DNA from: Phreatobacter stygius
GTDB lineage: Bacteria; Pseudomonadota; Alphaproteobacteria; Rhizobiales; Phreatobacteraceae
Direction: 5' to 3'
Assembly (NCBI RefSeq): GCF_005144885.1
Contig: NZ_CP039690.1
Coordinates: 434,001 to 498,000, forward strand
DNA length: 64,000 bases
Under the pieces are notes generated by a model. That model was not told the origin of the DNA. It did no database searches and was given only the letters and a program-made list of their open reading frames with translations. The first letter of the stretch is position 1, and each line of letters starts with the position of its first letter. Below, piece by piece: positions 32,192-41,009 of the stretch. The translations under genes were made by a program, and so were the position numbers.

Positions 32192-33373
32192 TCACCCGAC
32201 ACCCCTGACCGCCATGACCGCCGCCATGCGGGCGGCCGCCCGTTCGGGATCGCGCAGGATGCCGGCCTTGTCGGCGAGCCGGAACAGTTCAGCCAGATGC
32301 TGGGTCGAGCGTGTGCTCTCCTGGCCGCCGACCATGGTGAAATGGTCCTGGTGCCCGTTCAGATAGGCAACAAACACCACGCCGGTCTTGTAGAAGCGGG
32401 TCGGCGCCTTGAAGATATGGCGCGACAGCGGCACGGTCGGCGCGAAGATCGCGTGGAAGGTCTCGAGATCATCATCGGCGAGTGCCGACAACGCACCGGC
32501 GGCGGCCGGCGCGATGGCGTCGAAAATGCCGAGCAGCGCGTGGGAATAGCCTTGTGCATCGCCGGCGATCAGCTCGGCATAATTGAAGTCGTCGCCGGTA
32601 TACATCAGCACCCGTTTGTCCAGGCGCCGGCGCATGGCGATCTCCTTGTCCTTGTCGAGGAGCGAGACCTTGACGCCGTCTATTCTTGCCGCATTGGCAT
32701 TGATCACGCCGACCGCCGTATCCATGGCGGCGTCGAGATCGGCGGTGCCCCAATAACCCGACAGGGCCGGATCGAACATGTCGCCGAGCCAGTGGATGAT
32801 CACCGGCTCAGCCGACTGACCGAGGATCCGGTCATAAACCCTGGCATAATCAGCCGGGCCCTTGGCGACCCGGGCGAGCGCCCGCGAGGCCATCATGATG
32901 ATCCGCCCGCCGGCCGCCTCGATGGCCTCGAACTGGGTTTCGTAAGCCCTGATCACGTCGTCGAGCGAACCGGCCTCGGCCGGATCGAGATGATCGGTGC
33001 CGGCACCCGAAAACACCACCGCGCCGGGGGTGGCTTTCGCCGCCCTGACCGAGCGCTGGATCAATTCCAGCGCCATCGGCCAGTCGAGCCCCATGCCGCG
33101 CTGGGCGGTGTCCATGGCCTCGGCGACGCCGAGGCCGAGGCCCCAGAGATAGTCGCGATAGGCCATGGTCCGGTCCCAGTCGATGGCAACGCCCAGCCAG
33201 GGATCGACCTCGGCGAGCGGATCGGCAACCATGTGGGCGGCGGCCAGTGCCACCCGGTTGAGCGGCGTCGCCGTGCGCGGGAAGCTTTTCGGCGCCGAGA
33301 GCTTGTAATGCTCGAGCCCGCGGCTGGCCGTCGGCAGAACAACGGATGCCTGGCTGTGCGGTTTGTCCAGCAT
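32192..33373 (-). CDS. DUF993-family protein (aldolase-like TIM barrel)
   Basis: 393 residues from the ATG at 33373, preceded by AAAGAGGGAGA. DUF993 proteins are distant relatives of dihydrodipicolinate synthase/N-acetylneuraminate lyase. Seen here are AGTDHLDP, GGRIIMMASRALA, PVIIHWLGDMFDP, VKVSLLDKDKE with a lysine at the position expected for the Schiff base, and VLMYTGDDFNY. A retro-aldol or dehydratase step in sugar catabolism fits the neighbours. The reaction has not been established from the sequence. Confidence 0.85.
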   Translation of the reverse strand: MLDKPHSQASVVLPTASRGLEHYKLSAPKSFPRTATPLNRVALAAAHMVADPLAEVDPWLGVAIDWDRTMAYRDYLWGLGLGVAEAMDTAQRGMGLDWPMALELIQRSVRAAKATPGAVVFSGAGTDHLDPAEAGSLDDVIRAYETQFEAIEAAGGRIIMMASRALARVAKGPADYARVYDRILGQSAEPVIIHWLGDMFDPALSGYWGTADLDAAMDTAVGVINANAARIDGVKVSLLDKDKEIAMRRRLDKRVLMYTGDDFNYAELIAGDAQGYSHALLGIFDAIAPAAAGALSALADDDLETFHAIFAPTVPLSRHIFKAPTRFYKTGVVFVAYLNGHQDHFTMVGGQESTRSTQHLAELFRLADKAGILRDPERAAARMAAVMAVRGVG

Positions 33374-33396
33374 GGTCGTGTCTCCCTCTTTCGCGT

Positions 33397-34548
33397 TCAA
33401 ATGGTCAGGGCGGGAACGTCGACCCAGCGGCGTTCCTTCCAGCTCTGCAAGGCGCATTCGACCAGCTGCACGCCCTTGGCGCCTTCCACCAGCGTGTAGG
33501 AATAGGGCGTGTCCTCGACCACGTGGCGAATGAACATTTCCCACTGGACCTTGAAGCCGTTGTCGTACTGGACGTTGTCGGGAACCTTCTGCCAGGTCGA
33601 GCGGAAGTCGATGGCCTGTTTCTGGTCGGGGTTCCACACCGGGCGGGGCGTGGCGGCGCGCGGCTGGATCATGCAGTCATGCAGCCCGGCGACCGCCGAC
33701 CCAAGCGTGCCGTCGACATTGAAGGTGACCAGGTCGTCGCGATAGACGCGGGTGGCCCAGGACATGTTCATATGCGCAATCACGCCGCCTTCGAGCTCGA
33801 AGGTGGCATAGGCCGCATCGTCGGCGGTCGCCTTGTAGCGCCGCCCGTTTTCGTCGACACGCTCGGGGATATGGGTGGCGCCGAGGCAGGAGACCGACTT
33901 CACCTGGCCGAACAGGTTGTCGAGCACGTAACGCCAGTGGCAGACCATATCGAGGATCATGCCGCCGCCGTCCTCGTTGCGGTAGTTCCACGAGGGTCGC
34001 TGCGCCTCCTGCCAGTCGCCTTCGAACACCCAGTAGCCGAACTCGCCGCGCACCGAGAGCATCTGGCCGAAAAAGCCGGAATCCCGGAGCATTTTCAGCT
34101 TCTGCAGGCCGGGCAGGAACAGCTTGTCCTGCACCGTGCCGTTCTTCACGCCCTTGTCGCGGGCGAGCCGGCAAATGCGCAGCGCCTCGGGCAGGTTGGT
34201 CGAGATCGGCTTCTCGCAATAGATATGTTTGCCGGCATTGATCGCCTGTTCCAAGAGCGTCGGACGCATCTGGGTGGTCGCCGCATCGAAGAAGATCTGG
34301 TTTTTCGGATCGGCTATTGCCGCGTCGAGATCGGTGCCCCAGCGCTCCACGCCATTGGCCTTGGCAAGTGCCGCCACCTTGTCGGCATTGCGCCCGATCA
34401 GGATCGGGTCGAGCTGCACCTTCGAGCCATCGGACATGGTGACGCCGCCCTCAGCCCGGATGGCGGCGACCGAGCGCACCAGGTGCTGGTTGGTGCCCAT
34501 GCGGCCGGTGACGCCGTTCATCACGACACCAAGGGTCTTTGTGCTCAT
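33397..34548 (-). CDS. Gfo/Idh/MocA-family dehydrogenase of the catabolic operon
   Basis: 383 residues. The Rossmann motif is atypical (LGVVMNGVTGRMGTNQHL), but the family CEKPIS motif and ILDMVCHWRYVL region are present. Such enzymes oxidise sugars or polyols with NAD(P)+, often at C3. It is preceded by the enolase-superfamily gene with a four-base ATGA overlap and followed by DUF993 after 23 bases, so the three are co-expressed. It likely makes the keto-sugar used by the isomerases. Confidence 0.88.
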   Translation of the reverse strand: MSTKTLGVVMNGVTGRMGTNQHLVRSVAAIRAEGGVTMSDGSKVQLDPILIGRNADKVAALAKANGVERWGTDLDAAIADPKNQIFFDAATTQMRPTLLEQAINAGKHIYCEKPISTNLPEALRICRLARDKGVKNGTVQDKLFLPGLQKLKMLRDSGFFGQMLSVRGEFGYWVFEGDWQEAQRPSWNYRNEDGGGMILDMVCHWRYVLDNLFGQVKSVSCLGATHIPERVDENGRRYKATADDAAYATFELEGGVIAHMNMSWATRVYRDDLVTFNVDGTLGSAVAGLHDCMIQPRAATPRPVWNPDQKQAIDFRSTWQKVPDNVQYDNGFKVQWEMFIRHVVEDTPYSYTLVEGAKGVQLVECALQSWKERRWVDVPALTI

Positions 34549-35951
34549 GAGGGTAGTCCTTCAGTTGAATTCGCAAGTGGTGAAAGAGACGCCCAATCGG
34601 GCATGGCGCCGGAAGCGAAGCCCGGGCCGAACAGCGAGGAGGTGGCGAGCCGGCCGCGCGCGGCGGCGAGCCGGATGCGGCCTTGGTCCCGCGTGTAGAG
34701 ATCGGGGTGAGCCGCCAGGAAGGCTTCGGCTTCGCTTGCCGGCGCCTGGCCGAAACCATCGACATAATGGTGGCCGTTGCGCTCGACATGACCCAGGCCG
34801 AGCGCCGCGACCAGGGCGGTGTCCTGCTGCACGGCGAGGCCCGGCTGGCAGGTGAGGTCTTCGGCCGACAGCACGAAGGGCGCGCCGGCCGCATCGGCTT
34901 GCGCATTCGCGACCGCGACGCGGGCGGCATTGAGCAGCGCCTTGTAGAGGCCCTTGCAGGATTTCGCGGAGACGCCGCGATAACCGAGCGCCAGCGCGCG
35001 CGGGAAAGCGTCATAAGCGTCATCGGCCTCGTCGATGATGACGGTGCGGGCGGCGAGCCGGGGGTCGAGCGGACTGTCGAAGGTGATCCGCCGGTCAAAG
35101 GGCTGTTCGACCAGGAGCAGCCGTCCGATGAACCGGCCGAGCTTGGGGTCGGCCTCGATCAGCGCGAACAAGGCCAGCAGGTCGGCCGGGGCATATTGTT
35201 CATTGGCGTCGACCGTGACCTGGTAATCGATGCCGCGACGGTCGATCAGGCCGGCTATGGCCGAGAGCCTGAGATGGTCGGCCGCCGGATCGCCTGACAG
35301 TTTGATCTTGAAGAAGCGCAGGTCCGACGCGTCGAGCTCGGCGGCCAGCCCGCCCTCCCCGTCGATCTCGTCGTTCAGCCCGATGGTGTGGCGGATGGCG
35401 ATCGACGGGTGCGGTTTCAGGCCGGCGAGCATCCGGTGGATCGCCGCCTGGTCGAGATCCGGCGTCAGCCTGGTGTCGAGCCCGACGGCATTGCCGTTGA
35501 GCATTTCGACGAAGCTTGCGCCGAGCGCCTTGGCGAGCCCGTCGAGAATGGCCTTGTCGATCAGCGCCACGCCGAAACCGGCGCTGAGCGCGGTAATGTC
35601 GGAGGCGTGCGCCCAGGCGCCCTGGGCGCCGTGATGGGCGGCATGAAGGCCAAAGGCGGTGTCGGGCGGGCGTGGTTCCGAGCCGGTCGAAACCGCATGG
35701 GCGAGGCTGGCGCGCAGGTCCGCGACGGTTGCGGCGGCGCTGCGCTCGGCTCGTTTGTCGAACCATTTCGGCGGCATCAGCTCGGCCGAAGCGCCGGTCG
35801 CCCGGGCGCCGCCTTCGACCTCGACGCCAAGCCTGACGAAGGCCTGCCACGCACCCTCCACCGTCACCGCGCCGAAACGGAACGGCCGGGCGAACGGCGT
35901 CCAGCGCTCGAAGGCTTCGATGTCGTGGAGGCGGATCAGCGGCGCCGTCAT
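34545..35951 (-). CDS. Enolase-superfamily protein (mandelate racemase/muconate lactonizing-like)
   Basis: 468 residues, long for the superfamily. The barrel end strands carry FFKIKLSG (base lysine), VTVDANEQY (metal Asp), LLLVEQPFD (metal Glu), TVIIDEADD (metal Asp/Glu) and GVSAKSCKGLYKALLN with a second lysine opposite the first. These residues suit abstraction of a proton alpha to a carboxylate, giving dehydration, racemisation or cycloisomerisation of an acid sugar. The stop overlaps the next gene's start, and the ATP-binding gene ends two bases upstream. Confidence 0.85.
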   Translation of the reverse strand: MTAPLIRLHDIEAFERWTPFARPFRFGAVTVEGAWQAFVRLGVEVEGGARATGASAELMPPKWFDKRAERSAAATVADLRASLAHAVSTGSEPRPPDTAFGLHAAHHGAQGAWAHASDITALSAGFGVALIDKAILDGLAKALGASFVEMLNGNAVGLDTRLTPDLDQAAIHRMLAGLKPHPSIAIRHTIGLNDEIDGEGGLAAELDASDLRFFKIKLSGDPAADHLRLSAIAGLIDRRGIDYQVTVDANEQYAPADLLALFALIEADPKLGRFIGRLLLVEQPFDRRITFDSPLDPRLAARTVIIDEADDAYDAFPRALALGYRGVSAKSCKGLYKALLNAARVAVANAQADAAGAPFVLSAEDLTCQPGLAVQQDTALVAALGLGHVERNGHHYVDGFGQAPASEAEAFLAAHPDLYTRDQGRIRLAAARGRLATSSLFGPGFASGAMPDWASLSPLANSTEGLPS

Positions 35952-35952
35952 G

Positions 35953-36768
35953 TCAGTCGATATTGCCCTGGGAGTAGAAGTGCGAACGCACCTGTCTGGC
36001 GAGCTCGGTGAAAACAGGCGCGCCCATCATGTCGAGGGTGCGCGGGCGCGGCAGCGGCACGTCATAGATCGCCGCGATCGCACCGGGCCGGTCGGTCATG
36101 ACCACCACCCGGTCGGCCAGGAACACCGATTCCGGGATCGAATGGGTGATCAGCAGAATGGTCTTTCTGGTCTCATGATGAATGCGTTGCAGCTGCAGGT
36201 TCATCCGTTCGCGGGTCAGCGCATCGAGCGCGCCAAAAGGTTCGTCCATCAGCACGATCTTCGGATCATGGACCAGCGCCCGGCAGATCGCCGCGCGCTG
36301 CTGCATGCCACCCGACAACTGCCAGGGATATTTGTTCTCGAAACCGGTGAGGCCGGCGGTCTTGATCAGCGCTTGGGCGCGGGCGAGATGGCTCGCGTGG
36401 TCGAGGCGCCTGACCTCCACCGGCATCATGATGTTGCGGATGACGCTGCGCCAGGCGAGCAGCACCGGGTTCTGGAACACGATGCCGACATCGTCGGGCG
36501 GTTCGACCACCGGCTTGCCGGCCACCGTGACGCCGCCGCTGGATGGCTGGATCAGGCCGGCGATCAGCTTCAGAAGCGTCGACTTGCCACAACCCGACGG
36601 ACCGACCACCGCGACGAATTCGCCGTCGCGGATGTCGAGGTCGATCGGGGTCAGCGAGGGCACGTCGCCATCCGCCGTGCGATAGGTCTTGGTCAGCTTT
36701 TCGATCGCGATCGCCGGCGGCCCGGCGGTTTTCGCTTCATCGACAAGGCGGAGCTTGGGTGCGGTCAT
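35953..36768 (-). CDS. ABC importer ATP-binding protein (nitrate/sulfonate/taurine type)
   Basis: 271 residues from the ATG at 36768. Walker A is GPSGCGKSTLLKL, the Q-loop VFQNPVLLAW, the signature LSGGMQQRAAICRAL, Walker B IVLMDEPFGALD and the H-loop ITHSIPES. It energises the permease encoded at 38064. A 240-base gap with family-C palindromes separates it from the receptor gene; it is two bases from the enolase-superfamily gene, so transport and catabolism are genetically linked. Confidence 0.93.
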   Translation of the reverse strand: MTAPKLRLVDEAKTAGPPAIAIEKLTKTYRTADGDVPSLTPIDLDIRDGEFVAVVGPSGCGKSTLLKLIAGLIQPSSGGVTVAGKPVVEPPDDVGIVFQNPVLLAWRSVIRNIMMPVEVRRLDHASHLARAQALIKTAGLTGFENKYPWQLSGGMQQRAAICRALVHDPKIVLMDEPFGALDALTRERMNLQLQRIHHETRKTILLITHSIPESVFLADRVVVMTDRPGAIAAIYDVPLPRPRTLDMMGAPVFTELARQVRSHFYSQGNID

Positions 36769-36800
36769 CGCGAGGTCCACATGGGATTTGCAGTTCGGTT

Positions 36801-36979
36801 GGCCGTCCTTCGAGGCTCGCAAGAGCTCGCACCTTAGGATGAGGAAGGTTGTGTTTTGCAGCAGGGGCGGCGCCGGATGCGCGCTGAACGCGACGCCTCA
36901 TGAGCAAGGGACGTGCAGATCTTCACCGCCCTCATCCTGAGGTGCGAGCGCCCTTGCGCGAGCCTCGAAGGACGACCGA
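36801..36979. repeat. Family-C palindromic pair inside the operon
   Basis: GGCCGTCCTTCGAGGCTCGC through CTCGCACCTTAGGATGAGG (36801-36844) mirrors CCTCATCCTGAGGTGCGAGC through GCGAGCCTCGAAGGACGACC (36930-36977), with about 85 bases between. The GTCCTTCGAGGCTCG core is the palindrome of 6425-6463. The spacer is not obviously coding. Confidence 0.75.
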
Positions 36980-37007
36980 GCCCCGCGCAAGCCACTCGCA
37001 CCCCTCT

Positions 37008-38012
37008 CTAATTCGTCGCCCTCCCGGGCAGGAAATCGGTGGTGTAGAACGACTGCACCCGGGTTTTCGCCACCGGATCGACACCGCCGAACTCGACCAG
37101 GATATCGACCGTGTCGGCGACCGCCTTCGGCTGGGTCTGGAACGGCCTTTGGTCCGGGGTCAGGCGATAGAGCCCGGCCGAAATGGTGAAGCCCTCGGTC
37201 AGCGTGTCCTTCTTGCCGGCCTTCGGATCGGCCTCCAGCATGGCCTCGGCCGCTGCCGCCGGGGCCTTTTCGGCAGCCTCCGCTGCAAGCGTCGCGGCCT
37301 TCATGAAGCGGCGCACCAGGTCCGGGTTCGCGGTCAGCGTGTCGCGATGGGTGATGACCCCGGTCGCCACCGAATTCAGCCCGTAATCGGCGAACATGAT
37401 CGGATAGACCGACTTGCCGGTGACATCCTTGATCTTCATCGACTGGTCGTGGGAATAACCGAGCAGCACGTCGGCCTGGCCGGAAATGACAGCATTGAGC
37501 TTGGTCTGGGCGTCGCCGGCGACGATCTTGACGTCGGCCTCGGTGAGGCCCGCCTTTTTCAGGAAGGCCGGCCAGACCTGCGAGAGCGCATCGCCCGGCG
37601 TGGTGGCGACCGTCTTGCCCTTCAGGTCGGCGGCGGTGCGAATGTTCTTTTCGGCAAAACCCATGGCGCTGGCCGGGTTCTTCTGCAGCAGCACGCCGGT
37701 GGAAATGACCGGCGCGCCGCGCACCGCGCCGCGCACGATGGCCGACATGTCGGAATATCCGAACAGCGCGGATCTGGCGGCGACCGCCTGCAGCGTCACC
37801 GCCGAGCCGCGGCCTTCCATGATCTCGAGATCGATGCCTTCGGCGGCGAACAGGCCGAGCTTCTTGCCGAGGAAGAACGGCGCGTGTTCGCCGTAGAGAT
37901 ACCAGTTGAGCAGGAACTGCACCTTGTCGGCGGGGCGGCTCGACTGCCCGAGCGCCGGGCTGGCGACCAGGCCGGAGGCGGCGAGGCCTGTGAGAAAATG
38001 ACGGCGATGCAT
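37008..38012 (-). CDS. ABC importer substrate-binding protein (NMT1/SsuA-like)
   Basis: 334 residues. Signal peptide MHRRHFLTGLAASGLVASPALG, with an RR pair that could be read by Tat. The mature protein starts with KVQFLLNWYLYGEHAPFFLGKKLGLFAAEGIDLEI, the standard opening of NMT1/THI5-type periplasmic receptors, followed by DLKGKTVATTPGDA and SGQADVLLGYSHDQ. This group binds pyrimidines, sulfonates or small aromatic and sugar-like molecules. The ligand cannot be read from sequence. It is encoded between the permease and ATPase genes. Confidence 0.92.
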   Translation of the reverse strand: MHRRHFLTGLAASGLVASPALGQSSRPADKVQFLLNWYLYGEHAPFFLGKKLGLFAAEGIDLEIMEGRGSAVTLQAVAARSALFGYSDMSAIVRGAVRGAPVISTGVLLQKNPASAMGFAEKNIRTAADLKGKTVATTPGDALSQVWPAFLKKAGLTEADVKIVAGDAQTKLNAVISGQADVLLGYSHDQSMKIKDVTGKSVYPIMFADYGLNSVATGVITHRDTLTANPDLVRRFMKAATLAAEAAEKAPAAAAEAMLEADPKAGKKDTLTEGFTISAGLYRLTPDQRPFQTQPKAVADTVDILVEFGGVDPVAKTRVQSFYTTDFLPGRATN

Positions 38013-38063
38013 GGTCTTCCTCCCTCGGTTTGGCGGACCGTTCGAGCGGCCGCCTTTGCTTGA

Positions 38064-38876
38064 TCAGGCGGTGAACTGGAAGTCCTGCCGCCGGCTCGCG
38101 TGCCAGGGCAAAGCCAGGCGCTCGATGAGGTCGACGATCCAGAACAGGATGACGCCGATCACCGCCAGCAGCACGAGGGCCGCGAACATGGTCGGCAGTT
38201 CGAAATTGCCGATCGAGCGCTGCAGCACGAAACCGATGCCGGAATTCGAGCCGACGAATTCGCCGACCACCGCGCCGACCACGGCGAGCGTCACCGAGAC
38301 CTTCAGGCCGGAAAAGATGGCGGGCAGCGCGTTCGGCAGGCTGACCATGGTGAACATTTGCCAGCGCGAACATTTCATCGAGCGCGCCAGGTCGCGCATT
38401 TCGGTGTCGAGCGACTTGAAGCCCTGGACGCCGGCGACCACCACGGGGAAGAACCCGAGCAGGAAGGCGGTGATGATCTTCGGCGCAATGCCGAAACCGA
38501 ACCAGACGACGAACAAGGGCGCGATCGCCACCTTCGGGATCGACTGGGAGAACACCAGCAGGGGATAAAAATAGGATTCGACCGTGCGCGAGCCGGCGAT
38601 CAGCATGGCGGTGGGAATGCCGAACAGCGCCGACAGCACGAAGCCGCCAAGGGTCGCGATCGTCGTGGGAACGGACTGGGCGATCAGCATGGCGCCTTCG
38701 GTGCGGAAGGTTTTCACCACCTCCCAGGGCGCCGGCACCAGATAGGGCGGGATATCCAGGAGCCGGATCACCAGGTCCCACAGCACCAGCAGCATGACGA
38801 GCAGCGCGAAGGGGCGGAGCCATGAGGCGCGCTTCAGCGCCCTGGTCCAGGCGTTCGGCTTGCCTGTGTCCGCCAT
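38064..38876 (-). CDS. ABC importer permease (BPD inner-membrane component)
   Basis: 270 residues from the ATG at 38876, with about six membrane helices. The coupling-loop motif is ARSMKCSRWQMFTMVSLPNALPAIFSGLKVS, an EAA-type loop of the SsuC/TauC family. IPPYLVPAPWEV near residue 42 is typical of this group. It is first in the minus-strand operon and follows directly on the promoter with the palindromic site at 38922-38937. Confidence 0.92.
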   Translation of the reverse strand: MADTGKPNAWTRALKRASWLRPFALLVMLLVLWDLVIRLLDIPPYLVPAPWEVVKTFRTEGAMLIAQSVPTTIATLGGFVLSALFGIPTAMLIAGSRTVESYFYPLLVFSQSIPKVAIAPLFVVWFGFGIAPKIITAFLLGFFPVVVAGVQGFKSLDTEMRDLARSMKCSRWQMFTMVSLPNALPAIFSGLKVSVTLAVVGAVVGEFVGSNSGIGFVLQRSIGNFELPTMFAALVLLAVIGVILFWIVDLIERLALPWHASRRQDFQFTA

Positions 38877-38921
38877 CGTCCGCTCCCGGTGACATCGGGC
38901 CCTCTGAGGCGGGGCTCTTGT

Positions 38922-38964
38922 GTAACTCACCAGTTACTTACCTGCGGGAGGCGCAAGCTGTCAA
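38922..38964 (-). promoter_or_regulatory. Promoter overlapped by a palindromic operator
   Basis: On the minus strand TTGACA (38959-38964) stands 17 bases before GTAAGT (38936-38941), a weak -10. GTAACTCACCAGTTAC at 38922-38937 is a 6-4-6 palindrome covering that -10, the usual place for a repressor. It lies about 45 bases before the permease ATG. The 17 bases 38925-38941 are identical to 25619-25635 in front of the Bug operon. Confidence 0.6.
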
Positions 38965-39040
38965 GCCGCGGCGGCGGTCGAAACCCGCTCCGGTCACGCC
39001 ACCGGCGCCGGCCGGGCAAGCTGTCAATGGGACGCGCGGC

Positions 39041-40177
39041 TCACCCCCTGCCGCCGGCCTTGGCGACAAGCCGCCGGTAAGCCGCGACAACGGTCTCGGC
39101 CACCGTCTCGACCGAATAGCCGTCGACCACGCGGGCGCGCGCCTTCAGGCCCATGGCGTCGACGTCGGCCGAAGCGAGCCGCCGCAAGGCTTCCGCCAGA
39201 GCCGCGACGTCATCGGCCCGGACAACCAGGCCGGTCTCGCCATCACGGACGAATTCACGGCAACCGGGGACATCGGTGACAACAGCCGGCAGCCCGCCCG
39301 CCGCCGCCTCCAAAAGCGCCTTCGGCAACCCCTCGCCGCCACGCGACGGCAGAATGAAGGCGTGGTGTTCGGCAAGGATCCTGGCGACGTCGTCGCGCGC
39401 GCCGAGCATGGTGACGCCCGGCGTCGCGGCAAAACCCGCGAGCTCGTCGGCCGTATAGGCGCGCGGGTTGCGCGGGTCGCCGGCGCCGATCAGCGTCAGC
39501 GTCACGTCGAGACCCTGGCCGCGTGCTTGCGCCACCGCCGCCACCGCCAAGTCGACACCCTTGGAGCGGATCATCCGCGCCACCAGCGCCAGCTTCATCG
39601 GCGGCCGCGCCAGCGGCGCGCGCGGGCTGAAGGCGGTGACATCGACGCCGGCGCCGCCGAGCTGGACGACCCGCCCCGCCTTGATCGCGCGCGACAGTCC
39701 CATGGCCGGTCCGTCCGACGGGTTCTCGGTCAGCCAGACCGTGGCGGGCCCGTCGAGCGCCGCGCGAGCGGCAAAAGCCAGCGCGCCGGCGGCGAGCTTC
39801 CGGCCGTTCGCCGCGAGAAAGCCGAGGCCGGTCACGCTGACCACGGTCGGAAATCGGCCGGACAGGGTGCGCGCGAGTGCCGCGATCGCCATGCCATGCA
39901 GGCCGAAGGCATGGACGATGGTCGGCCGCCCGGGATCGATCAGCCCGATCGCCTGGCGTGCCGCCGGCACCAGGTTTTTCGGCGCGAGCCCGGCGCGCGC
40001 CGCCTTGGCCGCGACGACATGAATGCCCTCGGCCTCGATCCGTTCGGAAGCCGGGCCGCGCGCCGCAAGCAGCGTGACGTCGAAGCCGGCCGCGCGCGCC
40101 GCCACACCCCAGGGCAGGAAATGCGACCGGAAGAACCAATCCTCGTTGATGATGACGAGAATCCTGGGCGCGCTCAT
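39041..40177 (-). CDS. GT4-family glycosyltransferase
   Basis: 378 residues from the ATG at 40177; the frame is open further upstream but MSAPRILVIINEDWFFRSHF is the normal GT4 start. The N-terminal domain has the glycine-rich acceptor loop, and the C-terminal domain has LALVARMIRSKGVDL, LIGAGDP and the donor-binding PSRGGEGLPKALLEAAAGGLPAVVTDVPGC with the E-x7-E motif. Predicted to add a sugar from a nucleotide donor to a lipid-linked glycan at the inner membrane face. Near WbpM-like and exporter genes, so probably in surface polysaccharide synthesis. Confidence 0.9.
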   Translation of the reverse strand: MSAPRILVIINEDWFFRSHFLPWGVAARAAGFDVTLLAARGPASERIEAEGIHVVAAKAARAGLAPKNLVPAARQAIGLIDPGRPTIVHAFGLHGMAIAALARTLSGRFPTVVSVTGLGFLAANGRKLAAGALAFAARAALDGPATVWLTENPSDGPAMGLSRAIKAGRVVQLGGAGVDVTAFSPRAPLARPPMKLALVARMIRSKGVDLAVAAVAQARGQGLDVTLTLIGAGDPRNPRAYTADELAGFAATPGVTMLGARDDVARILAEHHAFILPSRGGEGLPKALLEAAAGGLPAVVTDVPGCREFVRDGETGLVVRADDVAALAEALRRLASADVDAMGLKARARVVDGYSVETVAETVVAAYRRLVAKAGGRG

Positions 40178-40343
40178 GGCTGCGTCCCGGAACCCGAGAC
40201 CCCCGCCGCCTGTGGAGAGGTTCCATCGAGCCACGCCTTCGCCATGTTCCTTGCCTTTATCCTCAGCCAGTGAGACAAATCGCCGGTTCGCCGGCATCGC
40301 CAAGGCGGCCCGGGCGAAGGGCGCCCCGATTTTAAGAAATCCT

Positions 40344-40679
40344 ATGCCAACAATCGCCGAAGAAGTTGAACGTTGCCTTCCCTACTTCGTCCGGCTCTGC
40401 GTTAACAGCGTCATCGTGACCGGCGCCGGCCTGGATGAATCGGCCCGCATCGTCGCGCAGGAACTGGCGGACAGAATGAAGCGCGAACCAGGCATGGGCC
40501 TGGACCTGCAGGACCATTTCGCCGCCACCCTCGAGGACCTGATCCAGCTGGTGTCGACGCTGGCGCCCCGGCTGCCGGCGCAGATGCTCACCGAGTTCGC
40601 CGAGAAAGCGTCACAGGCCCAGGTCGCTTCCACACTCGAACGGTCGCTGATCGGTGCGCTGCGCGCGGCCCAAGCCTGA
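40344..40679 (+). CDS. Small soluble helical protein, function unknown
   Basis: 111 residues from the ATG at 40344. No signal peptide or membrane segment; nearly all predicted helix (IAEEVERCLPYFVRLCVNSV, ESARIVAQELADRMKRE, FAATLEDLIQLVSTLAPRLPAQMLTEFAEKAS). I do not recognise the family. It lies divergent from the GT4 gene and just before a MITE-like element. The codon pattern matches its neighbours, which supports a real gene. Confidence 0.55.
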   Translation: MPTIAEEVERCLPYFVRLCVNSVIVTGAGLDESARIVAQELADRMKREPGMGLDLQDHFAATLEDLIQLVSTLAPRLPAQMLTEFAEKASQAQVASTLERSLIGALRAAQA

Positions 40680-40706
40680 TCCCGAACCATCAACTCCCCG
40701 GCGCGC

Positions 40707-40817
40707 GCTACGACATTCACACATCTCGAGAACATGCGGCCTTTCAATGCCTTGCGCGCGGCTCTGTCGTGCAAGGCATTGGAAATACTACCGTTTCGAA
40801 ATGTGTGAATCCGCTGG
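40707..40817. mobile_element. MITE-like element with IS4-type ends
   Basis: About 111 bp. The left end GCTACGACATTCACACATC contains the exact 18-base end of the IS4 element at 9883-9900; the right end, inverted, is CCAGCGGATTCACACATT, matching over the GATTCACACAT core. CCGGCGCGC flanks it at 40698-40706 and 40818-40826, a 9-bp direct repeat like the one made by the IS. Inside, TTTCAATGCCTTGC pairs with GCAAGGCATTGGAAA. It has no open frame, so it would depend on an IS4-type transposase. Confidence 0.7.
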
Positions 40818-41009
40818 CCGGCGCGCCCGGGGTGCCTGTGGCATGAAGGCATGGGGCGGCCATTCGAGCGTGGAATTCCCACGACCAGCCGCCCCGGGAA
40901 ACTTGACCGGCCGGGGAAACGATGGTTTGTCGTAGCGCTTGTGCAGCTTGCCTGCCGATGTCACGGGATCGAACTCCGCCAAGCCATCCCACGCAAAACC
41001 CTCAGCGCC

